Source: Maricaulis sp034659015
GTDB taxonomy: Bacteria > Pseudomonadota > Alphaproteobacteria > Caulobacterales > Maricaulaceae
Reading direction: 5' to 3'
Length of the DNA: 64,000 nt
NCBI GenBank assembly: GCA_034659015.1
Contig: JAYEGL010000011.1
Span: 62,001 to 126,000 of the forward strand
In this document: positions 18,238 to 27,473 of the stretch, piece by piece
How positions within the stretch are numbered: the first letter of the stretch is position 1
Layout of the letters: every line of letters begins with the position of its first letter
Translations under genes and position numbers: made by a program
Notes under the pieces: generated by a model
What the model saw: the letters and a program-made list of their open reading frames with translations, nothing else
Told to the model about the DNA's origin: nothing
Databases searched by the model: none

Positions 18238-20325
18238 CTACTCTCCAGTGGCTTCAGACGCGCTGGCTGCGGTCCCGTTGTCGTTGGCGGGATCGTATTC
18301 CTCGAACCAGCGCAGGATCTCCGCGACCTTCGTCAGGAGGCGGCTGGGGCGGGAGTTCGAGATGCCGTGATAGGCGTCCGGGATCACCACGAGGCGGGTC
18401 GGTACGCCGTTCAGGTGGAGGGCGGAGTAGTATTGCTCCGTCTCCGCGCGCGGCGTGCGCAGGTCGGCCCCGCCCACCATCATCATCGTCGGCGTGGTGA
18501 CATTGCCGACCAGGGAGAGCGGCGAACGGCGCCAGTATTCCTCCGGGTCCTCCCAGGGCGCATCGGCGAACCAGTAGCGGTAGAAGAATTGCGGCAGGTC
18601 GGAATACAGCACGAAGCTCGTCCAGTTGATCACCGGCTTGACCGAGGCGGCTGCCGCGAAGCGGTCGGTCTGGCCGACGATCCAGGCGGTCAGCACGCCG
18701 CCGCCGGAGCCGCCGGTCACGAAGAGGCGGTCCTCGTCGATGAAGCCGCGACCGATCATGTGATCCACCGCGCCCATCAGGTCGTCATAGTCATTTCCGG
18801 GATAGTCGTGGTGGATCAGGTTGGCGAAATCATAGCCATAGCTCGTCGATCCGCGCGGGTTGGTATAGACGACGACATAGCCCGCCGCCGCCATCAGCTG
18901 GAGCTCGGCCGAGAAGGCCGGGCCGTAGGCGGAGAAGGGGCCGCCGTGGATTTCCAGGATCATCGGCCATTCGCGCGAGGCGTCGAAATCCGGCGGGTAG
19001 AGCACCCAGCCCTGGATCTCGCGCCCGTCATGGGGCGAGGCCCAGGTGATGTCTTCCGCTTCGGACAGCGCGATACCGGCCAGCAGGTCCTCGTTGAGCC
19101 CCGTCAGGCGGCGGATGTCGCCTTCGGGTGACACAAGGGTGACGTCCGGCGGGCGTACCGAGGAGCCCATGGTGGCGGCGATGCGGCCGTCGGTGCCGAG
19201 GGAATAGCTGCCGCCGGTATAGGGGCGGCCGAAGGTCGGCGGGGTGAGACCGCTCGCAACGGTCTCGATCGTGCCGTCCCGATCGACCCGGCCGATGCGT
19301 GTCCGGCCGCGATCGTCGTACTGGAAGTAGATCCATTCGCCGTTCGCGCTCCATTGCGGGTTCGAGACCGAACGGTCGAGCGCCGCCGTCAGCGAGCGCG
19401 GCTCGGCCGCGTCCGGGCCGGCGATATAGAGTTCGACATTGTGATAGCCCATGCGCCGGTCGTCATAGCCCAGCCAGACCAGGTGCGAGCCGTCCGGCGA
19501 GGGGCGCGGCGTGGTGTCCGGGCCGGTGCGGCCGGTCAGCGTCTCGATCGTGCCGTCGGCGAGGCTCACCCGGTGCAGCTCGCTGTCCGGGGCGAGCGTG
19601 CCGCGATTGTCGCGCCGGTCGGCGGCGAAGACGAGGCTTTGCCCGTCGGCGGACCAGGCGAAATCGCCGCCGGCGCCGGCCTCGTCGTCGGTCAGCTGGC
19701 GCGGTTCGCCGCCGCTGGCCAGGTCGAGCACGAAGAGTTGCTGGCGGCCTGCCGGGATCTCGCCGGCGCCGTCGAAACGGAAGCTGAGGCGTTCCTCGAC
19801 CTGGGCGGCTGCCGCCCAGTCGGCGTCGTCGCTGCGCTCGGGCAGCGCGGCCGGCGAGAGCCCCGTCCCCGGCTGGAACGCGGCCCAGGCCAGGTGAGAG
19901 CCGTCCGGCGACCAGGCCAGGCCGGACTGGCCGGTGGTCAGCGTGGCGACTTCGCGGCGCTGGCCGCTGGCGAGGGTGAGGACCTGCACCGTCGTGGTGT
20001 CGTCCGCATCGGTCAGGGTGAAGGCCAGCTGTGCGCCGTCCGGCGACCAGCGCGGGCTGGATGTCGTGCCCTCGGCCTCGACCAGCTGGCGGTGATAGCC
20101 GCCCGCGCTGTCGACCAGCCAGATCGTGCTGCGCGTGGTGTCGGTCTCGATATCGTTGCTGCGGCGGACATAGGCGACCGTCTCGCCGTCCGGCGAGATG
20201 CGCGGTTCGGCGGCCGCTTCCAGCCGGAAGATGTCGTCCTGGCCGAGGGGCGCTGCGGCCTCCTGGCCCTGGGCAGCGACGGACACGGCCAGCAGGGCCA
20301 CGGCACAACTCATTGTCTTGATCAC
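18238..20325 (-). CDS. Secreted S9 family prolyl oligopeptidase-type peptidase
   Basis: 695 residues with a signal peptide (CAVALLAVSVAAQGQ). Residues ~25-430 form WD40-like/beta-propeller repeats (several SPDG and SADG motifs), and the C-terminal alpha/beta hydrolase domain holds the nucleophile in FVTGGSGGGVLTAW, an Asp in GGADLRTPR and the His in PDAYHG. This is the acyl-aminoacyl/dipeptidyl peptidase architecture. The start is a GTG at 20325 because GGAGGT lies six bases before it; ATG at 20313 is the alternative. Divergent from the TonB receptor gene, suggesting joint peptide use. Confidence 0.9.
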   Translation of the reverse strand: MIKTMSCAVALLAVSVAAQGQEAAAPLGQDDIFRLEAAAEPRISPDGETVAYVRRSNDIETDTTRSTIWLVDSAGGYHRQLVEAEGTTSSPRWSPDGAQLAFTLTDADDTTTVQVLTLASGQRREVATLTTGQSGLAWSPDGSHLAWAAFQPGTGLSPAALPERSDDADWAAAAQVEERLSFRFDGAGEIPAGRQQLFVLDLASGGEPRQLTDDEAGAGGDFAWSADGQSLVFAADRRDNRGTLAPDSELHRVSLADGTIETLTGRTGPDTTPRPSPDGSHLVWLGYDDRRMGYHNVELYIAGPDAAEPRSLTAALDRSVSNPQWSANGEWIYFQYDDRGRTRIGRVDRDGTIETVASGLTPPTFGRPYTGGSYSLGTDGRIAATMGSSVRPPDVTLVSPEGDIRRLTGLNEDLLAGIALSEAEDITWASPHDGREIQGWVLYPPDFDASREWPMILEIHGGPFSAYGPAFSAELQLMAAAGYVVVYTNPRGSTSYGYDFANLIHHDYPGNDYDDLMGAVDHMIGRGFIDEDRLFVTGGSGGGVLTAWIVGQTDRFAAAASVKPVINWTSFVLYSDLPQFFYRYWFADAPWEDPEEYWRRSPLSLVGNVTTPTMMMVGGADLRTPRAETEQYYSALHLNGVPTRLVVIPDAYHGISNSRPSRLLTKVAEILRWFEEYDPANDNGTAASASEATGE

Positions 20326-20494
20326 GGTTCGACCTCCATCCCTTGCCGGCCATCTAAGCCGGACTGTCCGGCATCAGCAATGGGCGGACTGCGGGTTGTA
20401 ATGTGACAGACATGCAACATCGCGATGGAAATCGGGCCGTTTGGGCACGCTGCAGGATTGCATACCGACATACCTGCTTTTCAGTTTTGTCAGA

Positions 20495-20508
20495 CCCGGT
20501 ATACCGGG
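20495..20508. promoter_or_regulatory. Perfect 14-bp palindrome, candidate operator
   Basis: CCCGGTATACCGGG lies about 90 bases upstream of the TonB receptor ATG, in the shared region with the divergent peptidase gene. A TTGTCA (20487-20492) and an AATGTT (20510-20515) flank it at 17-base spacing, so it would occupy the spacer of a weak candidate promoter. The regulator is unknown. Confidence 0.4.
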
Positions 20509-20598
20509 GAATGTTCGGAGAAGGACCGGATGGCGTCGGCTCGTCCGCGTTCCATACAAAAGGCGGCAATGACCGTCGAAACGGGAGGTAGTTAAAGC

Positions 20599-23148
20599 AT
20601 GTCACTCACAAAACGCACGATTCTGCTCGCCGCTGCGTCGGCTGCAGCCCTCACGGCCGGCCACGCCGCCGCGCAGAACCAGGACCGCACCGTCGACGTC
20701 ATTACCGTGACGGCCCAGAAGCGCGAAGAAGGCATCCAGGACGTTCCGGTCGCCGTTACGGCCTATAACGAGGAACTCCTCACCAATGCCGGGGTCCGGG
20801 ACCTGAAGGACCTGGCGGTCATCGCGCCGGGCCTCAACGTCACCTCGACCTCCAACGAATTCCAGACGACTGCCCGGATCCGCGGCATCGGCACCGTGGG
20901 CGACAATCCCGGCCTCGAATCCTCTGTCGGCGTCGTCATCAACGGCGTGCCGCGCGCCCGTAACGGCGTCGGCTTCGGCGATCTCGGCGAGATCGAGCGC
21001 ATCGAAGTGCTGCGCGGCCCGCAGGGCACGCTGTTCGGTGCCAATACCTCGGCCGGTATCATCAATGTCGTCACCAAGCGCCCGGAATACGAGTTCGGCG
21101 CCCATGCGGAAGCCACAGTGAGTGGCGGCGGTGCCGATGGCTGGGGCGTGGCCGGCGGCATGACTGGCGGCCTGAGCGACAATGTCGCGGCGCGCATCTA
21201 TGGCGCCAGCCGCCAGCGCGACGGCTTCCAGTCGGTCCAGACCTTCGGTGGTCCGCGCACCACGACGGAAGATGCCAACCAGGATTTCTACACCCTCAAC
21301 GGCCAGGTGCTGTTCGACATTTCCGACAATGTGAACCTGCTGCTCGGGGCCGACTACACCAGCCGTGACGAGGATTGCTGCCTCGGCACGGCGCTGGTGT
21401 CCGGCCCGACGGCTCCGATCATCAATGCGCTGGTGCCGGGTGCGCGCCCGATGCCGGGCCAGGAGGAACCGTTCAGCCGCGTTGCCCAGGCCAATCGCTC
21501 GACCCTTCAGGACATCGAGGATTACGGTTTCCAGGGTGAGTTGAATTGGGCCTTTGACAACTTCGACCTGACGGTGATCGCGTCGGATCGTTCGTTCTCG
21601 ATCGCAAACGGTCAGGACGTCGACTTCACCGGTATGGATGCGGTCTACCGCCTGCCGGAAGACAATACGGTTGATGTCGATGTGACGACCTTCGAGGCGC
21701 GTCTGTCAGGTGCAACCGAGAATCTGGACTGGATGGTCGGCACCTACTATTCCGACGAAACGCTGGTGCGTCGTGACAGCATTCTCGTCGGGCCGCATTT
21801 CGAACCCTTCCTTTCGCTGCTTGCATCGAGCGGTGCGTCAACGACGACGGTCGCCGATCTGGCCAATGCCGTCGGTGCCGTGTCGGCTGCCGTCGGCAAT
21901 CCGATGCCGGGTTTCACCGGCTTTGCCCCGGGCACGGCGATTCCGGCCGGTTCTTGGAACCCGGGCGGCGACCACTACAACCAGGAAGCCGAGGCGCTGT
22001 CCTTCTTTACCCACAATACGTGGCGCATGACGGACGCGACCGACCTGACTTTCGGTCTGCGCTATACCTCGACCGAGAAGACCGCGACCTTTGACTGGTC
22101 CGACAGCTCGAGCCCGGCCTGCTCTGTGTGGGAACATGCCTTCGGTCCGGCCCTGGACTTCGCCTCGCCGGCCAATCAGGCCTTCCTCGGTGTGCTGTCC
22201 GGTGCCACCGGACTGCCGGGCGCAACGCTGGCCCAGTTTGGCACCTTCTCCTGCCTGCCGCAGAGCCGCGACGTCTATTCCATGATCGACCACACCCAGT
22301 CGCTCGAGGAAGAGGAGATGACGGGCCTGCTCTCGCTGTCTCACCGCTTCAACGAAGACCTGCTGATGTACGGCACGTATTCGCGCGGCTACAAGGCCGG
22401 CGGCTTCAATCTCGACCGCTTCACCCAGGCCGGCAGCGATCCGGTTGACTTCACCGCGGTGCTGGCGAACCCGGAGAGCTATCCGGCGACCTTCGATCCC
22501 GAAATCGTCGACAGCTTCGAGCTGGGTATCAAGACCGAGTGGCTCAGCGACAGTGTGCTGGCCAACTTCTACGTCTTCTACTCGGACTTCGAGAGCTACC
22601 AGCTCAACACCTTTAACGGCATCGGCTACTTCGTGACGTCGGTTCCCGGGGCCTCGACCCAGGGGGCGGAGCTGGAACTGCTCTGGCTGCCGCGCGAGAT
22701 CGACGGGCTGACCCTCCAGGGGGGTATCACCTATGCCGATGCCACCTATGACGAGTTCGCGGCTACCGGTACGCCGGATGTCGACCGTCTGTCCGGTCAG
22801 AACTTCTCGTTGGCCCCGGAATGGTATGCTTCCGGCGCCATCACCTATGAAGGCACGCTGGAGAACGGGTTGGGCTGGCTGGCACACCTCGATGGCCGCT
22901 GGATGTCGGAGCAGAATACCGGTTCCGACCTCGACCCGGAAAAGATGCAGGACGGCTATGCCCTGTTCAATGCGCGTGTCGGTATCGGCGCGGTCGACGA
23001 CAGCTGGAACCTAGAACTTTGGAGCCAGAACATCACCGACGAGGATTACATCCAGGTCGGGTTCGATGGTCCCTTCCAGTCCGGTTCCTTCAACGCCTTC
23101 CTCGGCCGTCCGCGCACCTATGGCGTGACGCTGCGCGTGCGCCGCTAG
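20599..23148 (+). CDS. TonB-dependent outer membrane receptor
   Basis: 849 residues. Signal peptide (LLAAASAAALTAGHAAAQ), then VDVITVTAQKREE, a candidate TonB box. A plug domain follows (VPVAVTAYNEELL, VLRGPQGTLFGANTSAGIINVVTKRP), then a ~650-residue beta-barrel ending in an aromatic-poor TLRVRR. This is the IPR-type receptor common in sphingomonads and Caulobacterales. Ligand unknown. It is divergent from an S9 peptidase, consistent with peptide or oligomer uptake. GGGAGGTAG precedes the ATG and a terminator follows. Confidence 0.92.
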   Translation: MSLTKRTILLAAASAAALTAGHAAAQNQDRTVDVITVTAQKREEGIQDVPVAVTAYNEELLTNAGVRDLKDLAVIAPGLNVTSTSNEFQTTARIRGIGTVGDNPGLESSVGVVINGVPRARNGVGFGDLGEIERIEVLRGPQGTLFGANTSAGIINVVTKRPEYEFGAHAEATVSGGGADGWGVAGGMTGGLSDNVAARIYGASRQRDGFQSVQTFGGPRTTTEDANQDFYTLNGQVLFDISDNVNLLLGADYTSRDEDCCLGTALVSGPTAPIINALVPGARPMPGQEEPFSRVAQANRSTLQDIEDYGFQGELNWAFDNFDLTVIASDRSFSIANGQDVDFTGMDAVYRLPEDNTVDVDVTTFEARLSGATENLDWMVGTYYSDETLVRRDSILVGPHFEPFLSLLASSGASTTTVADLANAVGAVSAAVGNPMPGFTGFAPGTAIPAGSWNPGGDHYNQEAEALSFFTHNTWRMTDATDLTFGLRYTSTEKTATFDWSDSSSPACSVWEHAFGPALDFASPANQAFLGVLSGATGLPGATLAQFGTFSCLPQSRDVYSMIDHTQSLEEEEMTGLLSLSHRFNEDLLMYGTYSRGYKAGGFNLDRFTQAGSDPVDFTAVLANPESYPATFDPEIVDSFELGIKTEWLSDSVLANFYVFYSDFESYQLNTFNGIGYFVTSVPGASTQGAELELLWLPREIDGLTLQGGITYADATYDEFAATGTPDVDRLSGQNFSLAPEWYASGAITYEGTLENGLGWLAHLDGRWMSEQNTGSDLDPEKMQDGYALFNARVGIGAVDDSWNLELWSQNITDEDYIQVGFDGPFQSGSFNAFLGRPRTYGVTLRVRR

Positions 23149-23173
23149 GCCCTCGGGGAATAACCGATCGGGA

Positions 23174-23210
23174 GAGGGCCGGGGCGAGTTGCCGCGGCCC
23201 TCTTCTTTTT
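23174..23210 (+). terminator. Terminator of the TonB receptor gene
   Basis: An 8-bp stem (23174-23181 with 23195-23202; arm GAGGGCCG) followed by TTCTTTTTG. It lies about 25 bases after the receptor stop codon. Confidence 0.85.
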
Positions 23211-23349
23211 GCGTTGCGGCATAATGGCGCCCAATCTTGGGTTTGCCCTCTGGAGATGCCGAATTTTTAATGGTAATTCCGGGAAGGACTTGCCCTCAAA
23301 CCGCCGATATCCGTCGGTTGAATGATGCTCGGGACGGTTTTTCTACGCT

Positions 23350-24399
23350 ATGACGACTTTCGCCACGACATCGCGACAGCGCCGCATCCTGGCCGGTTCG
23401 GTTGCCGGTCTGGCCGCCCTGGCGGCCCTGCTGATCGGCATCGGTCCGTTTTCCGTGGGCGCCATGGAGGCGCGGCTGCTGGCCAATGCCGAGCGGGCGC
23501 TCAGCCTGCGCGGGCATGACTGGGCCAGCGTGCGTCTCGACGGCCAGCGCGCCATTGTCTCCGGCGCCGCGCCGAACGATACGGCCCGCGCCGATGCGCT
23601 CTCCACCGTGGCCGCCTCGACCTGGTCGGGCGGTCGCGTGGCCGGCGGCGTCACCGCCGTGACCGACGAGACCGTCGAGGCCCGCCTGCAGCGCGGCTTC
23701 GTCTTCCGGGCCGACATGGCCGTCAATGGCCGGGTCCTGATTCGCGGCGATGCGACGGATGCGGCCGCGCGCGCGGCCATTGCCGAATATGCGTCCTCCA
23801 CCTTTCCCAACGGGGCCGATACCGACCTGACCCTGGTGCCCGGCGGCGGTGCCGCACCCGACTGGGAGGCCTCGGCCCGGCGGCTCCTGGGCCAGCTGGC
23901 CCGCCTCGATCGCGGGGCCATCGTGCTGCAGTCGCAGATGGGCGCCCTGGTCGGCGAGGCCGCCAATCCGCAGGTTGCCCAGTCGGTGGCTTCGGCCCTG
24001 TCGGCCATGCCCGATCCCTATCGCGCCGCGTGGATCGTGATGCCCGCGGGCGCCCCCACGGTCAGCCGTGTAGAGGATGTCGACGGCTGTGCCGCCGTGA
24101 TCCGCGCCGCCCAGGGGACCGAAGCGCTGCGTTTCGATCGCGAAGGCGTCGCGCCCAGCCCGCTCACCGTGGTGGCCCTGCGCCGCGTCTCGCGCGCCTT
24201 CTCGGCCTGCCCGGACAATGCCGTGCTCACGGTCGGCGTACTGCGCGAGGCACTCGAGGCCGGGCTCGACGAGGCCCGGGTGGCGGAGGTTGCCCGGCTG
24301 GTCGATGCCGGCGAGGGCGAAGACGCACGCGTGATCGTGGAACTGGTCCAGGACCAGGATGCGGCGATCAATTTCAACATCTCCACGCAAGAGGACTGA
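23350..24399 (+). CDS. Membrane-anchored protein with BON-like domains
   Basis: 349 residues. A single N-terminal membrane segment (LAGSVAGLAALAALLIGIGPFSV) is followed by a periplasmic part. HDWASVRLDGQRAIVSGAAPNDTARADAL reads like a BON-type repeat, and a second related unit lies near residues 110-170. The C-terminal 150 residues contain two Cys-containing helical segments (DVDGCAAVI and FSACPDNAV). Resembles the N-terminal half of some OmpA-family proteins of alphaproteobacteria, but no peptidoglycan-binding OmpA domain is visible. It is three bases upstream of the next gene and clearly cotranscribed. Assignment is by pattern only. Confidence 0.65.
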   Translation: MTTFATTSRQRRILAGSVAGLAALAALLIGIGPFSVGAMEARLLANAERALSLRGHDWASVRLDGQRAIVSGAAPNDTARADALSTVAASTWSGGRVAGGVTAVTDETVEARLQRGFVFRADMAVNGRVLIRGDATDAAARAAIAEYASSTFPNGADTDLTLVPGGGAAPDWEASARRLLGQLARLDRGAIVLQSQMGALVGEAANPQVAQSVASALSAMPDPYRAAWIVMPAGAPTVSRVEDVDGCAAVIRAAQGTEALRFDREGVAPSPLTVVALRRVSRAFSACPDNAVLTVGVLREALEAGLDEARVAEVARLVDAGEGEDARVIVELVQDQDAAINFNISTQED

Positions 24400-24402
24400 G
24401 GC

Positions 24403-25040
24403 ATGTTCTGGCTGATCTGGCAAATGGGCGTTCTGCTTGTGATCTTCTTCGGGCTGGGGCTGCTGGTCGGCTACATGGTCTGGAGCGGCGATGCGCGCAG
24501 CGGCGAGGCCGACAAGGCGCTCGGCGACAACAAGCGCCTGCGCGAGGAGAACGAGAACCTGGCCCGCCGGCTGGGCGAGGCGTCGTCGCGCAGCGAACCG
24601 GCGGCCGAGGCCGCACCCCAGGTCGCGCCGGCCACGCCGGCGCCGCCGGAACCGGATGCCGGGGCTGCCAGCGGCGGCGGAGCGGCCAAGCCGAAGCCTG
24701 CGGCCAANNNNNNNNNNCGTCGCAGACCGCCGCCAAGCCCAGGCCCGCGCCCAAAGCGAAAGCCGAGTCCAAGCCCAAGGCCGAGTCCAAGCCCAAGGCC
24801 GGGACGAAGCCGAAAGCCGCGCCCGCCAAGTCCGCCGCGGCAGTCGGCGACGATCTCACCCGCATCAAGGGGCTCGGCCCCAAGGCCGAGGCGGCGCTCA
24901 AGGCCGGTGGGGTGACGACGATCGCGCAGATCGCCGGCTGGAGCGAAAGCGAGGCCGAGGCCTGGGACGACCGCATCAATGGCCGCGGCCGTATCGCGCG
25001 CGACAAATGGGTCGAACAGGCCAAAGAGATCGCCGGCTGA
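24403..25040 (+). CDS. Membrane protein with C-terminal helix-hairpin-helix domain (interrupted by assembly gap)
   Basis: The N-terminus is one membrane helix (FWLIWQMGVLLVIFFGLGLLVGYMVW), then a short coiled coil and a Pro/Ala/Lys-rich linker. After the N run the frame continues with repeated KAESKPK units and a C-terminal domain, DDLTRIKGLGPKAEAALKAGG followed by ITTIAQIAGWS-like helices, matching the H3TH/helix-hairpin-helix class found in proteins annotated as predicted 5' nucleases or ribosomal L21-fusion tails. The parts before and after the gap are in different frames with ten Ns; a true gap length of 3n+2 bases would join them. It probably binds DNA or another partner near the membrane. 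Not a confirmed pseudogene. Confidence 0.7.
24708..24717. other. Assembly gap (ten N)
   Basis: Ten ambiguous bases inside the Lys/Pro/Ala-rich linker of the helix-hairpin-helix gene. Ten is probably a placeholder, because the flanking frames do not join at that length. The flanks are low-complexity and repetitive, a common cause of assembly breaks. Confidence 0.95.
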
Positions 25041-25056
25041 TGCCGCGCCTGTCTCC

Positions 25057-25422
25057 ATGACCGAGGACGAGTTCAACGCCTATTGCGCCAGCCTGCCGGC
25101 GACCACGCATGTCGTGCAATGGGGCGATGCGAATGTCTGGAAGGTCGGCGGCAAGGTCTTCGCCGTCGGCGGCTGGAACCGGCGCGACCATGCCGGCATC
25201 TCGTTCAAGGTCACCCCGCTCTCCTTCGAGATCCTGAAGGAACAGCCCGGCCTCAGGCCGGCCCCCTATCTCGCCTCGCGCGGGATGACCTGGATCCAGC
25301 ACTACGATGACCCCGGCCTGCCGGATGAAGACCTGAAGGCCTATCTCGCCCGCTCGCACGGGATCGTCGCAGCGGGCCTGACGAAGAAGAAACAGCGCGA
25401 GCTGGGCCTGCTGGCCGGTTAG
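25057..25422 (+). CDS. MmcQ/YjbR family protein
   Basis: 121 residues, cytosolic. The pattern TEDEFNAYCASLP..THVVQWGDANVWKVGGKVFAVGG, then ISFKVTPLSFEIL and HYDDPGLPDEDLKAYLARSHGIV, is the full MmcQ/YjbR (DUF419) fold, a CyaY-like alpha/beta domain. Such proteins have been proposed to bind DNA, but their role is not established. The start ATG at 25057 is 16 bases after the preceding stop codon. Full length for the family. Confidence 0.88.
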   Translation: MTEDEFNAYCASLPATTHVVQWGDANVWKVGGKVFAVGGWNRRDHAGISFKVTPLSFEILKEQPGLRPAPYLASRGMTWIQHYDDPGLPDEDLKAYLARSHGIVAAGLTKKKQRELGLLAG

Positions 25423-25430
25423 GGACGTTT

Positions 25431-25586
25431 TATCCTTCCCCTTGATGGGGAAGGGGGACCGCGCCGAAGGCGTGGTGGATGGGGTGGGGGCGAGGTGTCC
25501 GCCACTTTGCACCTAGAAGGCCCACACCGGGATTCACCCCTTCCGTCCGGCTGCGCCGGACACCTTCCCCATCAAGGGGAAGGATA
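25431..25586. repeat. Dispersed inverted-repeat element, family 1, copy B
   Basis: A 156-bp element with perfect 24-base terminal inverted repeats (25431-25454 and 25563-25586; outer bases TATCCTTCCCCTTGATGG). Its interior contains GCGCCGAAGGCGTGGTGG and CCGGGATTCACCCC. It lies between convergent genes. Copy C at 32717-32849 is this element in inverted orientation. Confidence 0.85.
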
Positions 25587-25607
25587 GTGCTGCTTGCTCG
25601 CTGTCAT

Positions 25608-26081
25608 CTACTCCGGCGCATGCTCCAGCACGGCGCGGGCGTTGTAGGCCTGCGGTTCGGGCGGGGTCTCGCCGCTGCGGACGAGAATTTCCAGCATCAC
25701 CGACTTTTCCCCGGCGCTGCCGTCGAAGCGCAGGCCGACGCCCACCCCGGACGCGCGGAAACCGCCGGATCCCCAGCTCTGGCCGACCGTACCGCCCACG
25801 CCGACCGGATTGCGGTCATTGCCCTCGCGCGCCCGGGCCACGACCAGGAACCAGTCGCCGCCTTCGCGCAGCGTCACCTCGGCGGCGCGGCGCAGGGCGT
25901 AGTCTTCGGCGAGCTGGAAACTGGCATCGCTGCCGGCGGCGAACTCGATGCGGAAGCGATCCTGTTCGATGCGCATTTCGGAAAAGCCGCGATCGCCGCC
26001 ATGGGCGGGGGCATAATGTGTCGGGGCGCTGGCACAGGCCGCCAGCAGGCAAAGGGCGAGACTGGAAAGCAGGGCGCGCAT
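25608..26081 (-). CDS. CC0125/CC1285-type lipoprotein
   Basis: 157 residues from the ATG at 26081 (MRALLSSLALCLLAAC), with lipobox LAAC and Cys16 as the lipidated residue. The core GFSEMRIEQDRFRIEFAAGSD...LRRAAEVTLREGGDWFLVV matches the pattern of the CC0125/CC1285 lipoprotein family of Caulobacterales and relatives. The C-terminal half adds a Gly-rich beta segment (GVGGTVGQSWGSGG). Function unknown; anchored in the envelope. A longer reading frame starting at 26144 would bury the signal peptide and is unlikely. Confidence 0.8.
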   Translation of the reverse strand: MRALLSSLALCLLAACASAPTHYAPAHGGDRGFSEMRIEQDRFRIEFAAGSDASFQLAEDYALRRAAEVTLREGGDWFLVVARAREGNDRNPVGVGGTVGQSWGSGGFRASGVGVGLRFDGSAGEKSVMLEILVRSGETPPEPQAYNARAVLEHAPE

Positions 26082-26161
26082 GTGTGTCCTCGCTGACTGG
26101 GAAGCGCAATCATGACACAGGCGGGCTGACGCGGCGATGAACATCGCGCGGCGGGCGGGTT

Positions 26162-26434
26162 TCAGCGTCTGAGATAGCGGCCGAACCGTCCCGGCGTGCG
26201 CCTGCCGATATTGTCCAGCCCGTCATCGAGCCAGTTCCAGCGCTTGCGGCGGCCGCGCAGCCAGGAGCGGAAACGCGGATCGGTGGGGATCAGGAAGGCC
26301 GCGCCGACACCCATCAGCACGGCGCCCGTGGGTACGGGCGATATCGCCAGCACGCCGCCGACGCCGATCAGCCCGTAACCGGCCACGCGGGTGGTCGTTC
26401 GGGCGACGGTCTGCTTCAGGCTGCGGCCGGACAT
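26162..26434 (-). CDS. Small membrane protein (PGPGW-like)
   Basis: 90 residues. One long hydrophobic stretch of about 34 residues (from GYGLIGVGGVLAISPVPTGA) probably forms a helical hairpin broken at SPVPTG, as in the putative transmembrane PGPGW family. A strongly basic tail follows (WLRGRRKRWNW and GRRTPGRFGRYLRR). Divergent from the YqjD-like cluster with 192 bases between. Function unknown. Confidence 0.65.
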   Translation of the reverse strand: MSGRSLKQTVARTTTRVAGYGLIGVGGVLAISPVPTGAVLMGVGAAFLIPTDPRFRSWLRGRRKRWNWLDDGLDNIGRRTPGRFGRYLRR

Positions 26435-26626
26435 GGCGAATTCCCCGTCTGGATCCCGGCGCCGGAATGACGCGGTACATCATCAACGCATCGCACCGCG
26501 GCCGGTTCCCGACCGTTCGACCGCCGGTGCGCGTGCCGGGACTTTGCGCGGAATGATGGAACCAATCGGCGCGCCACGTGTTGTTCAGACATACCCGACC
26601 ACCAAGCAGCCGAAGGAGCATGGGAC

Positions 26627-26959
26627 ATGCCGAGCAAGACTGAAGCGAAAGCCGCAACAGCGAATGGCAATGCACAATCCGCTGCGAAGAACGTCGATTC
26701 CGACATCGACGAGCTGCGCGAGGACCTGAAAGCCTTGCGCGGCGACCTGTCGAAACTGCTCTCCGACAGCGGCGCCTACGCCTCCGCGAAATCCCGCGAA
26801 GGGCTGGAGCGCTCGAAGGAATGGTCCGAGGGCGCCCAGAAGAGCGTCGACGAGGCGCGCACCACGGTCGAGGACAAGGTGCGCGAGAATCCGCTGGCCG
26901 CCGTCGGTATCGCGATGGGGGTCGGTGCGTTGCTCTCCTACGTGTCCTCGCGCCGGTAA
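26627..26959 (+). CDS. YqjD/ElaB/DUF883-type membrane-anchored protein
   Basis: 110 residues. Hydrophilic helical body (DSDIDELREDLKALRGDLSKL, then repeated charged helices) and a C-terminal membrane anchor ENPLAAVGIAMGVGALLSYVSSRR, the arrangement of the C-tail-anchored YqjD/ElaB family. E. coli members bind ribosomes at the inner membrane in stationary phase. GAAGGAG precedes the ATG. The next gene starts six bases downstream, so it heads a small envelope-stress-like operon. Confidence 0.85.
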   Translation: MPSKTEAKAATANGNAQSAAKNVDSDIDELREDLKALRGDLSKLLSDSGAYASAKSREGLERSKEWSEGAQKSVDEARTTVEDKVRENPLAAVGIAMGVGALLSYVSSRR

Positions 26960-26965
26960 TACGTC

Positions 26966-27364
26966 ATGGAAAAGGCCAAGCTGAGACTGCTGGCCGCGGC
27001 AGGCGGCGCCCTGTTCGGGTTTGCCGGTGCGATGTCCATGGCCTACGCCCTGGTCGTCGTGCTGACGCCCGTCCTGGGGCTCGCCTGGGCGACGGTGAGC
27101 GTCGGGGCGATCTTCATCGCGCTGGCCTGCATCTGCCTCTATTTCTTCCTTCTGCCCTACAAGCCGGCGGAAGCCGAGGCGGACCAGGCCGAAACCTTCG
27201 CGGCGGAGGCCCTGGCGGATCTGCCCTTCGACACGGTCGAGCATGTAGTGAAGAAACACCCGCTGAGCGCCATCACCCTGGCGCTGGCCGCCGGTTATGT
27301 CGTGGCGAAGGACCCCCAGAACGCCAGCCGCGGCGTGCAGCGTGTCCTGACCGGTTTGCTCTGA
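26966..27364 (+). CDS. YqjE-like/phage-holin-family membrane protein
   Basis: 132 residues. Two membrane segments near residues 8-35 and 38-64, a charged linker (AEAEADQAETFAAEAL), then a third amphipathic-to-hydrophobic segment (HPLSAITLALAAGYVVAKDP). It starts six bases after the YqjD-like gene, the same order as yqjD-yqjE in E. coli. Predicted inner membrane partner of the preceding protein; function unknown. Confidence 0.75.
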   Translation: MEKAKLRLLAAAGGALFGFAGAMSMAYALVVVLTPVLGLAWATVSVGAIFIALACICLYFFLLPYKPAEAEADQAETFAAEALADLPFDTVEHVVKKHPLSAITLALAAGYVVAKDPQNASRGVQRVLTGLL

Positions 27365-27473
27365 GCGGGCAGGCCTTCTATCTACCATTGAACCGGCGCC
27401 GCGATATTGCCGCCTTCGGGCGGCAGGGTCGCGGCGAACGGGCTCGGGTAAACGGGCAGGGCCGGTTGGAAGA

